Source: Salimicrobium album (GTDB taxonomy: Bacteria > Bacillota > Bacilli > Bacillales > Halobacillaceae). Taken from it: DNA of 64,000 bases. The notes beneath the pieces are model-generated. The model did not search any database. It was not told where the DNA came from and saw nothing but the letters and a program-made list of their open reading frames with translations. The number at the start of each line of letters is the position of its first letter. Positions within the stretch are counted from its first letter, which is position 1. Below, piece by piece: positions 1 to 9,558 of the stretch. The position numbers were made by a program, and so were the translations under genes. Location of the stretch: assembly GCF_900107115.1 (NCBI RefSeq), contig NZ_FNOS01000004.1:248001-312000 (forward strand), in the 5' to 3' direction.

Positions 1-1
1 C

Positions 2-1520
<1,519 letters not shown>

Positions 1521-1552
1521 ACGGATGAATCAATATACAAGGAGGTAATATC

Positions 1553-2950
1553 ATGGCTAAGAAAGCTCCAGAAATGGAAGACTATAAATATGGCTTTCAC
1601 GATAAAGACGTATCTGTTTACAGAACCGAAAAAGGTCTTACTGAGCAGGTCGTAAAAGATATTTCCGCACGTAAGGAAGAGCCGGAGTGGATGCTTAACT
1701 ATCGCCTGAAGTCTCTTGAAATATTCTACAAGAAACCGATGCCTCAGTGGGGCGGTGACTTGTCCGAACTTAACTTCGACGATATTACGTATTACGTGAA
1801 GCCTTCTGAGAATACGGAACGTAACTGGGATGAAGTCCCACAGGAGATCAAGGACACATTTGATCGTCTCGGTATTCCGGAAGCAGAGCAGAAATACCTC
1901 GCAGGTGTTTCCGCACAGTATGAATCCGAAGTTGTGTATCACAACATGCAGGAAGACCTGGAGAACCTCGGAGTCATTTTCAAAGACTCGGATACAGCGC
2001 TTAAAGAGAACGAAGATCTGTTCCGTCAGTATTTCGCAAAATCGATTCCGAACTCCGATAACAAATTCGCAGCGTTGAACTCTGCGGTATGGTCCGGCGG
2101 TTCCTTCATCTATGTACCGAAGAACACGAAAGTGGACACACCACTGCAGGCCTATTTCCGTATCAACTCCGAGAACATGGGGCAGTTCGAACGTACACTG
2201 ATCATTGCGGATGAAGGATCTTCCGTACACTACGTGGAAGGTTGTACTGCACCGACGTACTCCTCAAGCTCTCTCCACAGTGCGGTCGTTGAAATCTTCG
2301 TTAAGAAAGATGCCTACTGCCGTTATACGACGATCCAGAACTGGGCGAACAACGTCTATAACCTGGTAACGAAACGTGCTGTAGCTGAAGAGAACGCATC
2401 GATGGAATGGGTAGACGGGAACCTCGGTTCCAAACTTACGATGAAGTATCCATCTGTTCTTCTTACCGGTGAAGGAGCTCGCGGTAACACACTATCCATC
2501 GCTCTTGCCGGCGCAGGTCAGCACCAGGATGCCGGTGCGAAAATGCACCACCTGGCACCGAATACTTCTTCAAGTATCGTTTCCAAATCCATCTCCAAAA
2601 ACGGTGGTAAGGTAACGTACCGCGGAATCGTCCAATTCGGTAAAAAAGCGGAAGGTGCCCGCTCGAACATCGAGTGCGACACACTGATCATGGATAATGA
2701 ATCCACATCCGATACGATTCCTTATAATGAAATCATGAACGAAAACATCTCTCTCGAGCACGAAGCGAAAGTTTCGAAAGTCTCCGAAGAGCAGTTGTTC
2801 TATCTCATGAGTCGCGGCCTTTCCGAAGAGGAAGCGACAGAAATGATCGTAATGGGCTTCATCGAGCCATTTACGAAAGAACTTCCAATGGAATATGCGG
2901 TAGAAATGAACCGTCTTATCAAATTCGAGATGGAAGGTTCTATCGGTTAA
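1553..2950 (+). CDS. sufB: Fe-S cluster assembly scaffold SufB
   Basis: Core scaffold subunit of the SufBCD complex on which clusters are built. At 465 residues it is the usual length for Bacillus SufB. The C-terminal beta-helix ends with the family sequence around [16 protein letters not shown] and [11 protein letters not shown]. An AAGGAGGT ribosome site lies 6-7 bases before the ATG. It is the last gene of the suf operon here and is followed by a strong terminator. Confidence 0.97.
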   Translation: MAKKAPEMEDYKYGFHDKDVSVYRTEKGLTEQVVKDISARKEEPEWMLNYRLKSLEIFYKKPMPQWGGDLSELNFDDITYYVKPSENTERNWDEVPQEIKDTFDRLGIPEAEQKYLAGVSAQYESEVVYHNMQEDLENLGVIFKDSDTALKENEDLFRQYFAKSIPNSDNKFAALNSAVWSGGSFIYVPKNTKVDTPLQAYFRINSENMGQFERTLIIADEGSSVHYVEGCTAPTYSSSSLHSAVVEIFVKKDAYCRYTTIQNWANNVYNLVTKRAVAEENASMEWVDGNLGSKLTMKYPSVLLTGEGARGNTLSIALAGAGQHQDAGAKMHHLAPNTSSSIVSKSISKNGGKVTYRGIVQFGKKAEGARSNIECDTLIMDNESTSDTIPYNEIMNENISLEHEAKVSKVSEEQLFYLMSRGLSEEEATEMIVMGFIEPFTKELPMEYAVEMNRLIKFEMEGSIG

Positions 2951-2957
2951 TATCTGC

Positions 2958-2996
2958 AAAACCCCTGTCACGATTTCATTCGTGCAGGGGTTTTTA
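2958..2996 (+). terminator. Intrinsic terminator of the suf operon
   Basis: Stem AACCCCTG / CAGGGGTT with an inner CACGA / TCGTG extension, followed by a T run. Confidence 0.9.
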
Positions 2997-3075
2997 TTTC
3001 AGTATTTTTATATAAAATGTAAATTAGTGTAAGATGGAAGGGGAAGTAATTTGCCTGAAAAAAAGGAGTGAGCAG

Positions 3076-4104
3076 ATGAAGAACTTCTTGGCCGACACGT
3101 TCAGGAATTTTGCCGAAAAAGAATGCGAAGGTTCCAGTCCGCTTTATCAGGAGCTGAGCCTGAAAATTGCAGAAGACGAAGACATACTGGAACTGTGTGC
3201 GGAGGCGGAGAAAGGCCAGCCGGTACCGAACCTGTTGTTCGGGGGCGTACATTACCTGCTGCTGAAAGGAGCAGACCACGAACTGAAAGACTATTACCCG
3301 AGCCTCGTGGAATATCCGAGGAGAGATTATTCTCTGTTCCAGGTGTTCAAAGACTTCTGTCTGGAAAATGAGGGAGAAATAAAAGAGATTCTGAAGAATA
3401 ACATCGTACAGACGAACGAAGTGAGACGCTGTGCCTACCTGTTTCCTGTCTTTTCTTACATATACGAACAAACACAGAAACCTCTGTCGCTTATAGAAAT
3501 AGGAACGAGTGCCGGGCTTCAGTTGCTGTGGGATCAGTATGCCTACAGCTACGGCACCGGAGAAACGTACGGGAAAAAAGATTCTGCTGTACATTTGGAA
3601 TCGAAAGTGCGGGAGGGGATAATGCCGGAACACTTGCTGAACGATGTTCCTCCGGTTGCAGAACGGACAGGGGTGGATCTGAACATTGTGGATGTGACCG
3701 TAACAGAAGAGAAATTATGGCTGGAGGCGCTCATCTGGCCCGAACACGCCGACAGACGACGCAACTTTTTACGTGCCGCCCGAAAACTGCAGCAGCATCC
3801 GCTCACTCTTTTAGAAGGAGATGGTGTCTCCCTCCTTCCTGAGATTGCGTCGACCATGTCTGATGATTCCACTCTCTGCATTTTTCACACTCATGTAGCC
3901 AACCAGCTCCCGGAAGAGGAAAAGAACAGACTGGAAGAATACGTAAAAGAAATCAGTGAACAGAGACAGGTCTTCCATATTTATAACAATATGCTGGATC
4001 GCCGTTTACACGTCGATCACGTACTCAAAGGAGAAGCGACAACGTATACGCTGGGCGATACGGACGGGCACGGCCGATGGTTCGACTGGAAGATCTATCT
4101 TTAG
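3076..4104 (+). CDS. DUF2332 family protein
   Basis: Uncharacterised cytosolic protein of 342 residues. I place it in DUF2332 from the central PLSLIEIGTSAGLQLLWDQY-like segment and the late FHTHVANQLP segment; the family resembles a methyltransferase fold, but its reaction is unknown to me. An earlier in-frame ATG exists at 3034, but AAGGAG at 3063-3068 sits seven bases before ATG 3076, so that start is chosen. It stands alone between the suf terminator and the next HTH gene. Confidence 0.8.
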   Translation: MKNFLADTFRNFAEKECEGSSPLYQELSLKIAEDEDILELCAEAEKGQPVPNLLFGGVHYLLLKGADHELKDYYPSLVEYPRRDYSLFQVFKDFCLENEGEIKEILKNNIVQTNEVRRCAYLFPVFSYIYEQTQKPLSLIEIGTSAGLQLLWDQYAYSYGTGETYGKKDSAVHLESKVREGIMPEHLLNDVPPVAERTGVDLNIVDVTVTEEKLWLEALIWPEHADRRRNFLRAARKLQQHPLTLLEGDGVSLLPEIASTMSDDSTLCIFHTHVANQLPEEEKNRLEEYVKEISEQRQVFHIYNNMLDRRLHVDHVLKGEATTYTLGDTDGHGRWFDWKIYL

Positions 4105-4299
4105 AAAATACAGAATACCGAATGGCGTGGGGCGCACAATATCTTTGATATACCTCCCAATAATTTCACAGGTGTATCCATCCTGCAAAGGCGCTTATTT
4201 TTATATTAGGTAAGCGTCGGTTTTTATATTTTATGTAATGTATATATTGAATAATGTAATCTATATGTTACTATATTGGGTGAAGGGGGTCTTACATAA

Positions 4300-4524
4300 G
4301 TGAAAAATAACGTAAAAATAGCCCGCGTGCAAATGGATATGACCCAGGCGCAGTTAGCCGAACAAACAGGCGTTACCCGGCAAACGATCAGTTTAATAGA
4401 AAAAGGAAAGTACAACCCTACGTTGAAACTGTGTCTTGCCATTTGCGACGCGGTACACAAGTCTCTGGATGAACTGTTCTGGATAGATAAGGAGGAGCGG
4501 ACCGATGATACAAAAAATAAATGA
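4300..4524 (+). CDS. Small XRE-type HTH regulator
   Basis: A 74-residue single-domain DNA-binding protein. The helix-turn-helix covers about residues 6-58 (QAQLAEQTGVTRQTISLIEKGKYNP), the short YozG/YgzD-like class common in Bacillaceae. It starts with GTG behind a GGGGG-type ribosome site. The last 20 bases overlap the next membrane gene, so the two are translated together; such pairs often have the regulator repress its own operon. The upstream 60 bases are AT-rich with repeated TAATGTA/TATATG words that may be an operator. The inducing signal is unknown. Confidence 0.85.
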   Translation: MKNNVKIARVQMDMTQAQLAEQTGVTRQTISLIEKGKYNPTLKLCLAICDAVHKSLDELFWIDKEERTDDTKNK

Positions 4525-4918
4525 CGAACGTTTGAAACGGAAGAATTTGGAGAACACGCGAATTTTATTTATCGTTCAGACCGCTGGAATCATAGGCATA
4601 TTAGGGTACGATCTGGTTACGAAAGGTATGGAAGGGATGACCGGTAACCCGCTGTGGTTTGTGCTAATTCTCACAGGCATAGTCTCTGCTTATTTATCTA
4701 TGAGTATAAGCGTGGATCATGAATCAGATAAAAAGTCCCCTAAGAAAGGATTTCTTACTTCGATAGCGGTAATTAGTGTTATTGCAATCGGTCTCGGTGT
4801 TGCAGTTACTCTTACTGCGGATTTAAATACGGGAATCCTCATAGGAGCGATAGTTTTTATATGTTTCGTAGTACCTTACTTTTATCTTTATTATTTACGG
4901 AAGAAACAGGAAGATTGA
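4505..4918 (+). CDS. Four-TM membrane protein paired with the HTH regulator
   Basis: A 137-residue protein with hydrophobic segments near 20-38, 48-68, 83-104 and 111-131, separated by charged loops (DHESDKKSPKK) and ending KKQED. I recognise no family function. It overlaps the HTH gene by 20 bases. A similar HTH plus membrane protein pairing recurs at 55.2-55.7 kb with the opposite gene order, so this looks like a recurring two-gene arrangement. Confidence 0.75.
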   Translation: MIQKINDERLKRKNLENTRILFIVQTAGIIGILGYDLVTKGMEGMTGNPLWFVLILTGIVSAYLSMSISVDHESDKKSPKKGFLTSIAVISVIAIGLGVAVTLTADLNTGILIGAIVFICFVVPYFYLYYLRKKQED

Positions 4919-4944
4919 AGCATTGAAACGTTTCCAAAAGGATT

Positions 4945-4973
4945 TTGACAAATCGCCGGGTTTTGTCTAACAT
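4945..4973 (+). promoter_or_regulatory. SigA-type promoter for the small membrane gene cluster
   Basis: TTGACA (4945-4950), 17-base spacer, TAACAT (4968-4973), about 40 bases before the gene starting at 5012. Confidence 0.75.
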
Positions 4974-5011
4974 AAATTGGAAAGAACGTTGTTTTCAATG
5001 AGGTGATCATT

Positions 5012-5371
5012 TTGGAATTAGTCAGTTTCGGAATCATTGTATTCGCAGGTTTGGTTATTTTCTTCGCTTCCGGATGGTTTACCGGTACGGATGAATTTGG
5101 CGGGGTCAATACGAGAGATAGTGAACGCTTGAAGATTATTAAACAGAAAGCTATTGTAAGCAGTTGGATTTTACTCGTAATGGTTTTCTTTTTAAGTTCC
5201 GTTTTCGAATTCCTGCAATTGAATAACGGAGGGTGGAACTTATTCGGGAGCATTAAACCTGAACTGCTTTATTTGCTTGTTGCTGTTTCCAGCTATCTCG
5301 TCTATTACTGGATGTATAAACGTCGCCTAAGCAGCAGTACGTCTCTGCAAGGTAACACAGACAGGAGTTGA
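5012..5371 (+). CDS. Small membrane protein, three predicted TM segments
   Basis: A 119-residue protein with hydrophobic stretches around 2-24, 48-66 and 84-103 and a short basic tail. I do not recognise a characterised family. TTG at 5012 is chosen because AGGTGAT (5001-5007) then acts as its ribosome site; the GTG at 5003 lies inside that site. It is the first gene after the promoter at 4945 and is followed by two more tiny membrane proteins on the same strand. Confidence 0.7.
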   Translation: MELVSFGIIVFAGLVIFFASGWFTGTDEFGGVNTRDSERLKIIKQKAIVSSWILLVMVFFLSSVFEFLQLNNGGWNLFGSIKPELLYLLVAVSSYLVYYWMYKRRLSSSTSLQGNTDRS

Positions 5372-5377
5372 TTTACT

Positions 5378-5569
5378 ATCGACGTTTTAGTTTTTATTGT
5401 CATTTGTTTAGTAATTCTTGCCCTTCCCGTTGCGATAATATATTGGGGAGTAAAACAAATCACCGGTGCGCTGAAACCGAAGATGAATGAGTTTTCGGAA
5501 CAAAAAGACAGAATAGAATCTTTGGAAACGCGGGTTAAGGTACTTGAAAGAAAGTTGGACGAAAAATAA
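5378..5569 (+). CDS. 63-residue TM plus coiled-coil protein, probable ATC start
   Basis: The frame encodes a hydrophobic N-terminus (about residues 2-23), then a charged heptad-like coiled coil (SEQKDRIESLETRVKVLERK). No ATG, GTG or TTG is available in frame. The only in-frame codon at a proper distance from AGGAG (5363-5367) is ATC 5378, 10 bases away. The frame is also the same as that of the preceding gene, whose TGA (5369-5371) is two codons upstream. Either an ATC start, read-through of that TGA, or a base change from ATG would explain it. The protein is convincing by composition; the start is uncertain. Confidence 0.6.
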   Translation: MDVLVFIVICLVILALPVAIIYWGVKQITGALKPKMNEFSEQKDRIESLETRVKVLERKLDEK

Positions 5570-5645
5570 ATAAGCCATTTCCAGGATTTAAGACATAAGA
5601 CAATTTTTAAAGAGAGTCATGTCAGTAGATTAAGGAGGGGTATCT

Positions 5646-5822
5646 GTGAAATTGAAAACTCTGGCCGGCATTTTGATGGGTTTCACAATCGGATTCCTGC
5701 TAGTAAGCCTTTGGAAGACCGACTTGGACTGGAGTTTGTGGGGAGGGCTCATGATCGGCGGAACGGTCGGACATTTTATCATGGTAACCTTGAATGGACG
5801 TAAGAAAAACAAACAATTATAA
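5646..5822 (+). CDS. 58-residue two-TM small membrane protein
   Basis: It begins at GTG 5646 behind AAGGAGGGG (5633-5641) and encodes two hydrophobic segments (about 5-22 and 31-48) ending in a basic tail GRKKNKQL. The glycine-rich GGLMIGGTVG pattern suggests closely packed helices. No family recognised. It belongs to the run of tiny membrane genes that starts at 5012. Confidence 0.65.
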   Translation: MKLKTLAGILMGFTIGFLLVSLWKTDLDWSLWGGLMIGGTVGHFIMVTLNGRKKNKQL

Positions 5823-5834
5823 GGGGGTGTTGCA

Positions 5835-5882
5835 ATGAAAAATAGTCTTTTGGTCCTATTCACTGGTTTTCTCAGTAGATGA
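5835..5882 (+). pseudogene. 15-codon ORF with good ribosome site, possible truncated gene start
   Basis: AGGGGGTG (5822-5829) precedes ATG 5835, but the frame stops after MKNSLLVLFTGFLSR at TGA 5880. The sequence resembles the start of a signal peptide or membrane segment. Its 3' half overlaps the convergent gene ending at 5856. It may be the residue of a gene cut by recombination, or a real micro-peptide; I cannot decide. Confidence 0.3.
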
Positions 5883-6521
5883 GTGAATTTTCTCTCCCGC
5901 AGTCGTACGTACGTTTAACGGCTCCTCAATTTCATCGAGTCCGATATAAATAAAAGGAGACTTGTGAAGATCACTTTGATTCTGAGTCATATTTAAAATA
6001 ACTTCCGTGCCATTCGTTTGATTGATCTCCTCGACTTCTATTTTCTGACCTGCATATTTTTCGCCAAGCCTTACGAAAATTTCTTTATTTCCTTCTGAAA
6101 TTGTGGAAACACTATAGTGATTTTCCGTGTTATTCTGGACGGTCATCTGTCCCTGTTCAATAATCCAATAATCGCTTTCGTTTAAACCAGGAACGAGTAC
6201 GATGGTGAAGAAGATGACGGGTATTACAAACAGACCAATTTTATCGCCACGCGTGAATCTCGTCTGTCTGGCTGATTTAGTCAGGGAAGGTATTGCTATC
6301 GCACCGAGTATACTGACCACCAGAATCCCCATTGCCAAAAATATATACCCCATCCCTTCAAATCCTCTTATAAAGAAATAACTGTAGAGAACAATAATAA
6401 AAGCTGTGATGAATGTCATTAGTGGAGCCAAGTAGTACCGATTATTAAATTTCGCAATGATAAAGAAGAAACTGAAAATCAGTAAACCCAAAAATAACCC
6501 GACAGCCAATATTGAATACAC
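5856..6521 (-). CDS. Membrane protein with C-terminal extracytoplasmic domain
   Basis: A 221-residue protein. Four hydrophobic segments occur at about 2-24, 31-53, 59-80 and 94-113, followed by a roughly 100-residue soluble region rich in N, T and E with several N-x-S/T motifs, ending in an acidic/serine tail. The TM part vaguely recalls YesK-like proteins, but I am not sure enough to name it. It is monocistronic and convergent with the small membrane cluster. Confidence 0.7.
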   Translation of the reverse strand: MYSILAVGLFLGLLIFSFFFIIAKFNNRYYLAPLMTFITAFIIVLYSYFFIRGFEGMGYIFLAMGILVVSILGAIAIPSLTKSARQTRFTRGDKIGLFVIPVIFFTIVLVPGLNESDYWIIEQGQMTVQNNTENHYSVSTISEGNKEIFVRLGEKYAGQKIEVEEINQTNGTEVILNMTQNQSDLHKSPFIYIGLDEIEEPLNVRTTAGEKIHSSTEKTSE

Positions 6522-6652
6522 ATTTTCACCGCCCGAAAGTCTTTAACGGAATGCAACCTTTTTTCTTGTACCATGATTTTAACATGGAATATAGATCACC
6601 CCGATAGCGTACACTATTCAGGGTGTGGAATTTACTGCACTACCATACAGTA

Positions 6653-7381
6653 TTAATTCTTCTTCCTTTCTGCATAAACGCTCATAGCATTATACATGAA
6701 TTCAGCCAAACCCTCTCCGAACTGGTCTATGTTTTCAGTGAAGCGTTCATCATTTACGTACATATGACCGAGTCCTTCGAAAGCGTGCGGAGAGTAATTC
6801 CCCACTTCATTTAAATAGTGATACCATATATCGATTTTTTCCTGAGCTATCTCGGATTCAGGTGATACACCACGGATAAGGGCCAATTCACGAAAGATTT
6901 CATTGAATTTCTCCTGGTCATACCCGGTCATTTTCTTAACCTTTTCCTCGGATTCATCGACTACCTGATCCCCCCATCTTTCTCTCGCTTCTTCCTCGTA
7001 GGGATTATGACCAAAGTCAAAACCTGTGAATTTTTCCCGGTTTGACATCTGTATCTCTCCTTTCAACTCTTGTATTGTTTTTTCGATCGTTCTGATCACT
7101 TCGTCAAGCCGCTCTCTTTTACTATAAAGCGTGTCGCGTTGCATGAGTAATGCTTCCCGCCGATCGAATGATGGATTGTGCATAATCTCTTTGATTTTTT
7201 CCAATGGTAAGCCGAGCTCTTTGAAAAACAGAATTTGCTGGAGGACTTCCAGATTTTTATCGGAATATATCCGGTAGCCGGCTTCTGTAACCTCCTCTGG
7301 GACCAGTAATCCGATGTCATTGTAGTGGTGCAACGTGCGAACGCTGACACCCGATAACTCTGCCATTTCTTTTACTTTCAT
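6653..7381 (-). CDS. MerR-family regulator with TipAS drug-sensing domain (Mta-like)
   Basis: Transcription activator of the Mta/TipAL group. Residues 1-70 form the winged HTH ([31 protein letters not shown]), about 75-110 a long dimerisation helix, and 120-240 the TipAS ligand domain ([27 protein letters not shown]), which in relatives binds lipophilic drugs. Three in-frame starts lie within six bases; ATG 7381 has the best spacing (eight bases) from AGGAGG at 7390-7395. No drug pump is adjacent, so besides its own gene its targets lie elsewhere. Overall length and domain order match B. subtilis Mta. Confidence 0.9.
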   Translation of the reverse strand: MKVKEMAELSGVSVRTLHHYNDIGLLVPEEVTEAGYRIYSDKNLEVLQQILFFKELGLPLEKIKEIMHNPSFDRREALLMQRDTLYSKRERLDEVIRTIEKTIQELKGEIQMSNREKFTGFDFGHNPYEEEARERWGDQVVDESEEKVKKMTGYDQEKFNEIFRELALIRGVSPESEIAQEKIDIWYHYLNEVGNYSPHAFEGLGHMYVNDERFTENIDQFGEGLAEFMYNAMSVYAERKKN

Positions 7382-7405
7382 CATCACGCCCTCCTTTCAC
7401 TGATA

Positions 7406-7436
7406 ACTATAAAGTATCCCGTAGCGGTAGGGTCAA
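7406..7436 (-). promoter_or_regulatory. MerR-type promoter with 19-base spacer
   Basis: On the minus strand TTGACC (7436-7431) and TATAGT (7411-7406) are separated by exactly 19 bases, the overlong spacing typical of MerR-activated promoters. The spacer holds the dyad CCG-CTA-CGG within CCCTACCGCTACGGG. It implies autoregulation of the Mta-like gene. Confidence 0.8.
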
Positions 7437-7441
7437 CAACA

Positions 7442-7461
7442 ATTAACTGTGAAAAGTTAAT
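7442..7461. promoter_or_regulatory. Inverted repeat, possible operator
   Basis: ATTAACT (7442-7448) and AGTTAAT (7455-7461) form a perfect 7-bp inverted repeat with a 6-base spacer, between the MerR gene and the permease operon. Binding protein unknown. Confidence 0.45.
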
Positions 7462-7537
7462 CATCTCTGTTAAAATAGTTACAAAATTTAGAATTTTTAT
7501 CGATACATAAGTAATTCAGGTAACAAGGCGGTAAAGC

Positions 7538-7570
7538 ATGAATAGTTTCAACGAATGGACGGGCAGGTGA
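7538..7570 (+). other. 10-codon leader ORF before the permease gene
   Basis: AAGGCGG (7525-7531) and ATG 7538 begin MNSFNEWTGR, whose TGA (7568-7570) overlaps an in-frame GTG (7567) of the permease. The permease itself lacks a clear ribosome site, so this mini-ORF could couple translation into it. A frameshift joining the two is the alternative. Confidence 0.4.
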
Positions 7571-8448
7571 GGTCTTTGGCGTGGAAGTCATATTTGTTAC
7601 ATGAATGTATGAAACCTTTCTTTTTAATACTGGGCGTCTTCCTCATAAGTATCTCTCCTTTATTCATATCGGTGGAGGGGTTTGTCTGGCCTGGACTCGA
7701 ACAAATCGGCGGGATTCTCGGTCAATTGACGAACCCGGAGGCGCTGGTCTATATCAACCCCGGGTCCGGGGAGGAAAGAAGTCTGTTTCCGATTATATTC
7801 AAGGCTTTTGCGAGTTCTTTGACAGTATTGGGAATAGCTCTCGTCGTTTCTTTCTCCCTGGCTCTCCTCGGTACGCTTCTTTTGTGGCGCGCACCAAAGA
7901 GACTCTATCAGCTGTGCTTGTCTTTTACTTCCATCCTGCAAAGTATTCCGGACATCGTATTCGTTGTTGCTTCCCAGATGTTTCTCGTATGGCTGTATGT
8001 AGAAACAGGATCTACTTACATAAAAATTGCAGGTGCAGGAGAAGAAGAAGCCGTGCTGGCACCGGCCCTGATCCTGTCGATTCTTCCGACCATTTACTTT
8101 TTTCAGTCGATGCTCAGTCTTGTGGAGGAAGAGAAAGAAAAGCCATACTATGAAATGGCTGTAAGTAAAGGATTACCGAAAACATTCATACTGCTTACCC
8201 ATATTTTGAGGAATATGCTGGTGCGTCTGTCTTACCAGGCGAAGTTCCTGATCAGTATTATGGTCAGCAACCTGCTCATCGTCGAATATCTTTTCGAGAA
8301 TTTCGGGATGACGTCTTTCCTGCTTACTTATTCGCAGCCTCCCGTGTTTTTTGTTACAGCTCTATTATTCTTTGGGCCTGTTTATCTTTTTCTGAAAATC
8401 TTTGAATTGGCCCTGTATTTCTTCACCAGGCAGGAGGTCTCCCTATGA
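7555..8448 (+). CDS. Peptide-type ABC transporter permease (OppB/DppB-like)
   Basis: Inner-membrane permease subunit, about 297 residues. TM segments fall near 20-40, 90-115, 125-150, 165-190, 225-250 and 265-290. The EAA loop that contacts the ATPase is visible as YYEMAVSKGLPKTFILLTHIL (about residues 200-220). It overlaps the next permease by 4 bases (ATGA). The start is uncertain: ATG 7555 has no good ribosome site, and GTG 7567 may be used through coupling to the mini-ORF at 7538. No binding protein or ATPase gene is adjacent. Position directly before a peptide-pheromone receptor suggests peptide import, an inference. Confidence 0.85.
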   Translation: MDGQVRSLAWKSYLLHECMKPFFLILGVFLISISPLFISVEGFVWPGLEQIGGILGQLTNPEALVYINPGSGEERSLFPIIFKAFASSLTVLGIALVVSFSLALLGTLLLWRAPKRLYQLCLSFTSILQSIPDIVFVVASQMFLVWLYVETGSTYIKIAGAGEEEAVLAPALILSILPTIYFFQSMLSLVEEEKEKPYYEMAVSKGLPKTFILLTHILRNMLVRLSYQAKFLISIMVSNLLIVEYLFENFGMTSFLLTYSQPPVFFVTALLFFGPVYLFLKIFELALYFFTRQEVSL

Positions 8449-9461
8449 TGAAAAGGTTGGGCAAACAGCCGTTATTCCTATGGGGATTCGGATTTATAAT
8501 AGTTATGCTGGCAGGCAGCCTGATTCACGCGAATTTTTTCGATTCATATGTGCGTCACACTCCCTTCCTCGAAAACGGACAGGGGGAGATGGTCGGTCCT
8601 CCTTTTGCCCCCTTCGAACACTCGATTCTGGGTACGGATATGAATGGCAATCATATCGTTTATTACATTCTTAAAGGAGCCAAGTATACGATTCTGGGCG
8701 TGTTTTCTATAGGAGCTCTCAGTTTCGCCCTTGCTTTCCTGATTGGCATCCCTCTTGGGTTCAAACGGAAAGGAAAGTCGAAAATCATCGAAAATACGCT
8801 TTCTGCTTTATATTTCATACCGGCTTCCGTCATTGCCTATAACTTTCTCAGACCGTTATTATTGGAGCCTATGTCCGGATTCCCTACGACGCTCGGGTTC
8901 CGGTTAGGCACAGAGGTGCTGGTTATCGGTATTTTATTGACACCTCCTGCCGCCATTTACATAGCGAATGAGACGAGCGCCATTTTGAAGAAGGAGTACA
9001 TCACGACGAGCAGGTCTCTCGGAGCAGGACCGTTTCATCTGTTCCGTTCTCATCTGCTTCCTCATCTGAAAGAACGGCTGGTTACGCTGTTCATGAGACA
9101 GAACGTCCAGGCTGTTCTCGTTATAAGCCACCTCGGTGTATTTGAACTCTTTTTCGGTGGAACGAAAGTGGAATTCGGATTAGGGGCCGGGCGTCCGGTA
9201 CCCGTCACTTATGAGTGGGCTTCCATGGTAGGTATGTATTTTCGTACACTGCAAACGAACGTATACTGGCTGGTAGGTATCCCGCTGATTTTTCTCGTGT
9301 TGTTCGTTCTTGCTTTGACGGGGATGAGTCGTGCCCTGAGAAAAGTTTTAGCAGAAGACGGGAAGGTTTCCAAAAGTGAAGAAGAAAGTGATCTGCAGTC
9401 GGTTGGCGGCCGGGATGATTTCACGATGATAAAAGGTACAGGGAAAACGTTAAGGAGGTAA
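8445..9461 (+). CDS. Peptide-type ABC transporter permease (OppC/DppC-like)
   Basis: Second permease subunit, 338 residues, pairing with the preceding one. An N-terminal TM (about 10-30) is followed by an extracytoplasmic loop containing FEHSILGTDMNGNHIVYYILKG-type sequence characteristic of OppC-like proteins, and further TMs near 80-105, 120-140, 150-170, 220-240 and 280-305. The EAA loop is EYITTSRSLGAGPFHLFRSHLL. AGGAGG lies 7 bases before ATG 8445. The C-terminal 35 residues are hydrophilic. About 100 bases separate it from the receptor gene. Cognate ATPases must be encoded elsewhere if the pair works. Confidence 0.88.
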   Translation: MMKRLGKQPLFLWGFGFIIVMLAGSLIHANFFDSYVRHTPFLENGQGEMVGPPFAPFEHSILGTDMNGNHIVYYILKGAKYTILGVFSIGALSFALAFLIGIPLGFKRKGKSKIIENTLSALYFIPASVIAYNFLRPLLLEPMSGFPTTLGFRLGTEVLVIGILLTPPAAIYIANETSAILKKEYITTSRSLGAGPFHLFRSHLLPHLKERLVTLFMRQNVQAVLVISHLGVFELFFGGTKVEFGLGAGRPVPVTYEWASMVGMYFRTLQTNVYWLVGIPLIFLVLFVLALTGMSRALRKVLAEDGKVSKSEEESDLQSVGGRDDFTMIKGTGKTLRR

Positions 9462-9477
9462 AGCGCAGGATTTAGAA

Positions 9478-9517
9478 TTATTCAACTATTGTAAAAATTG
9501 TTCAATAAAGGTAAGAT
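9478..9517 (+). promoter_or_regulatory. Promoter with overlapping inverted repeat before the RRNPP receptor
   Basis: TTGTAA (9489-9494), 17-base spacer, TAAGAT (9512-9517). Arms TTATTCAACTA (9478-9488) and TTGTTCAATAA (9498-9508) form an inverted repeat (9 of 11 pairs) that straddles the -35 box, as expected for an autoregulatory operator. Which protein binds is inferred, not shown. Confidence 0.6.
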
Positions 9518-9558
9518 GTGTGTAAAGTCTCCGTGACTTCCAATTGGAGATGGTGAAA

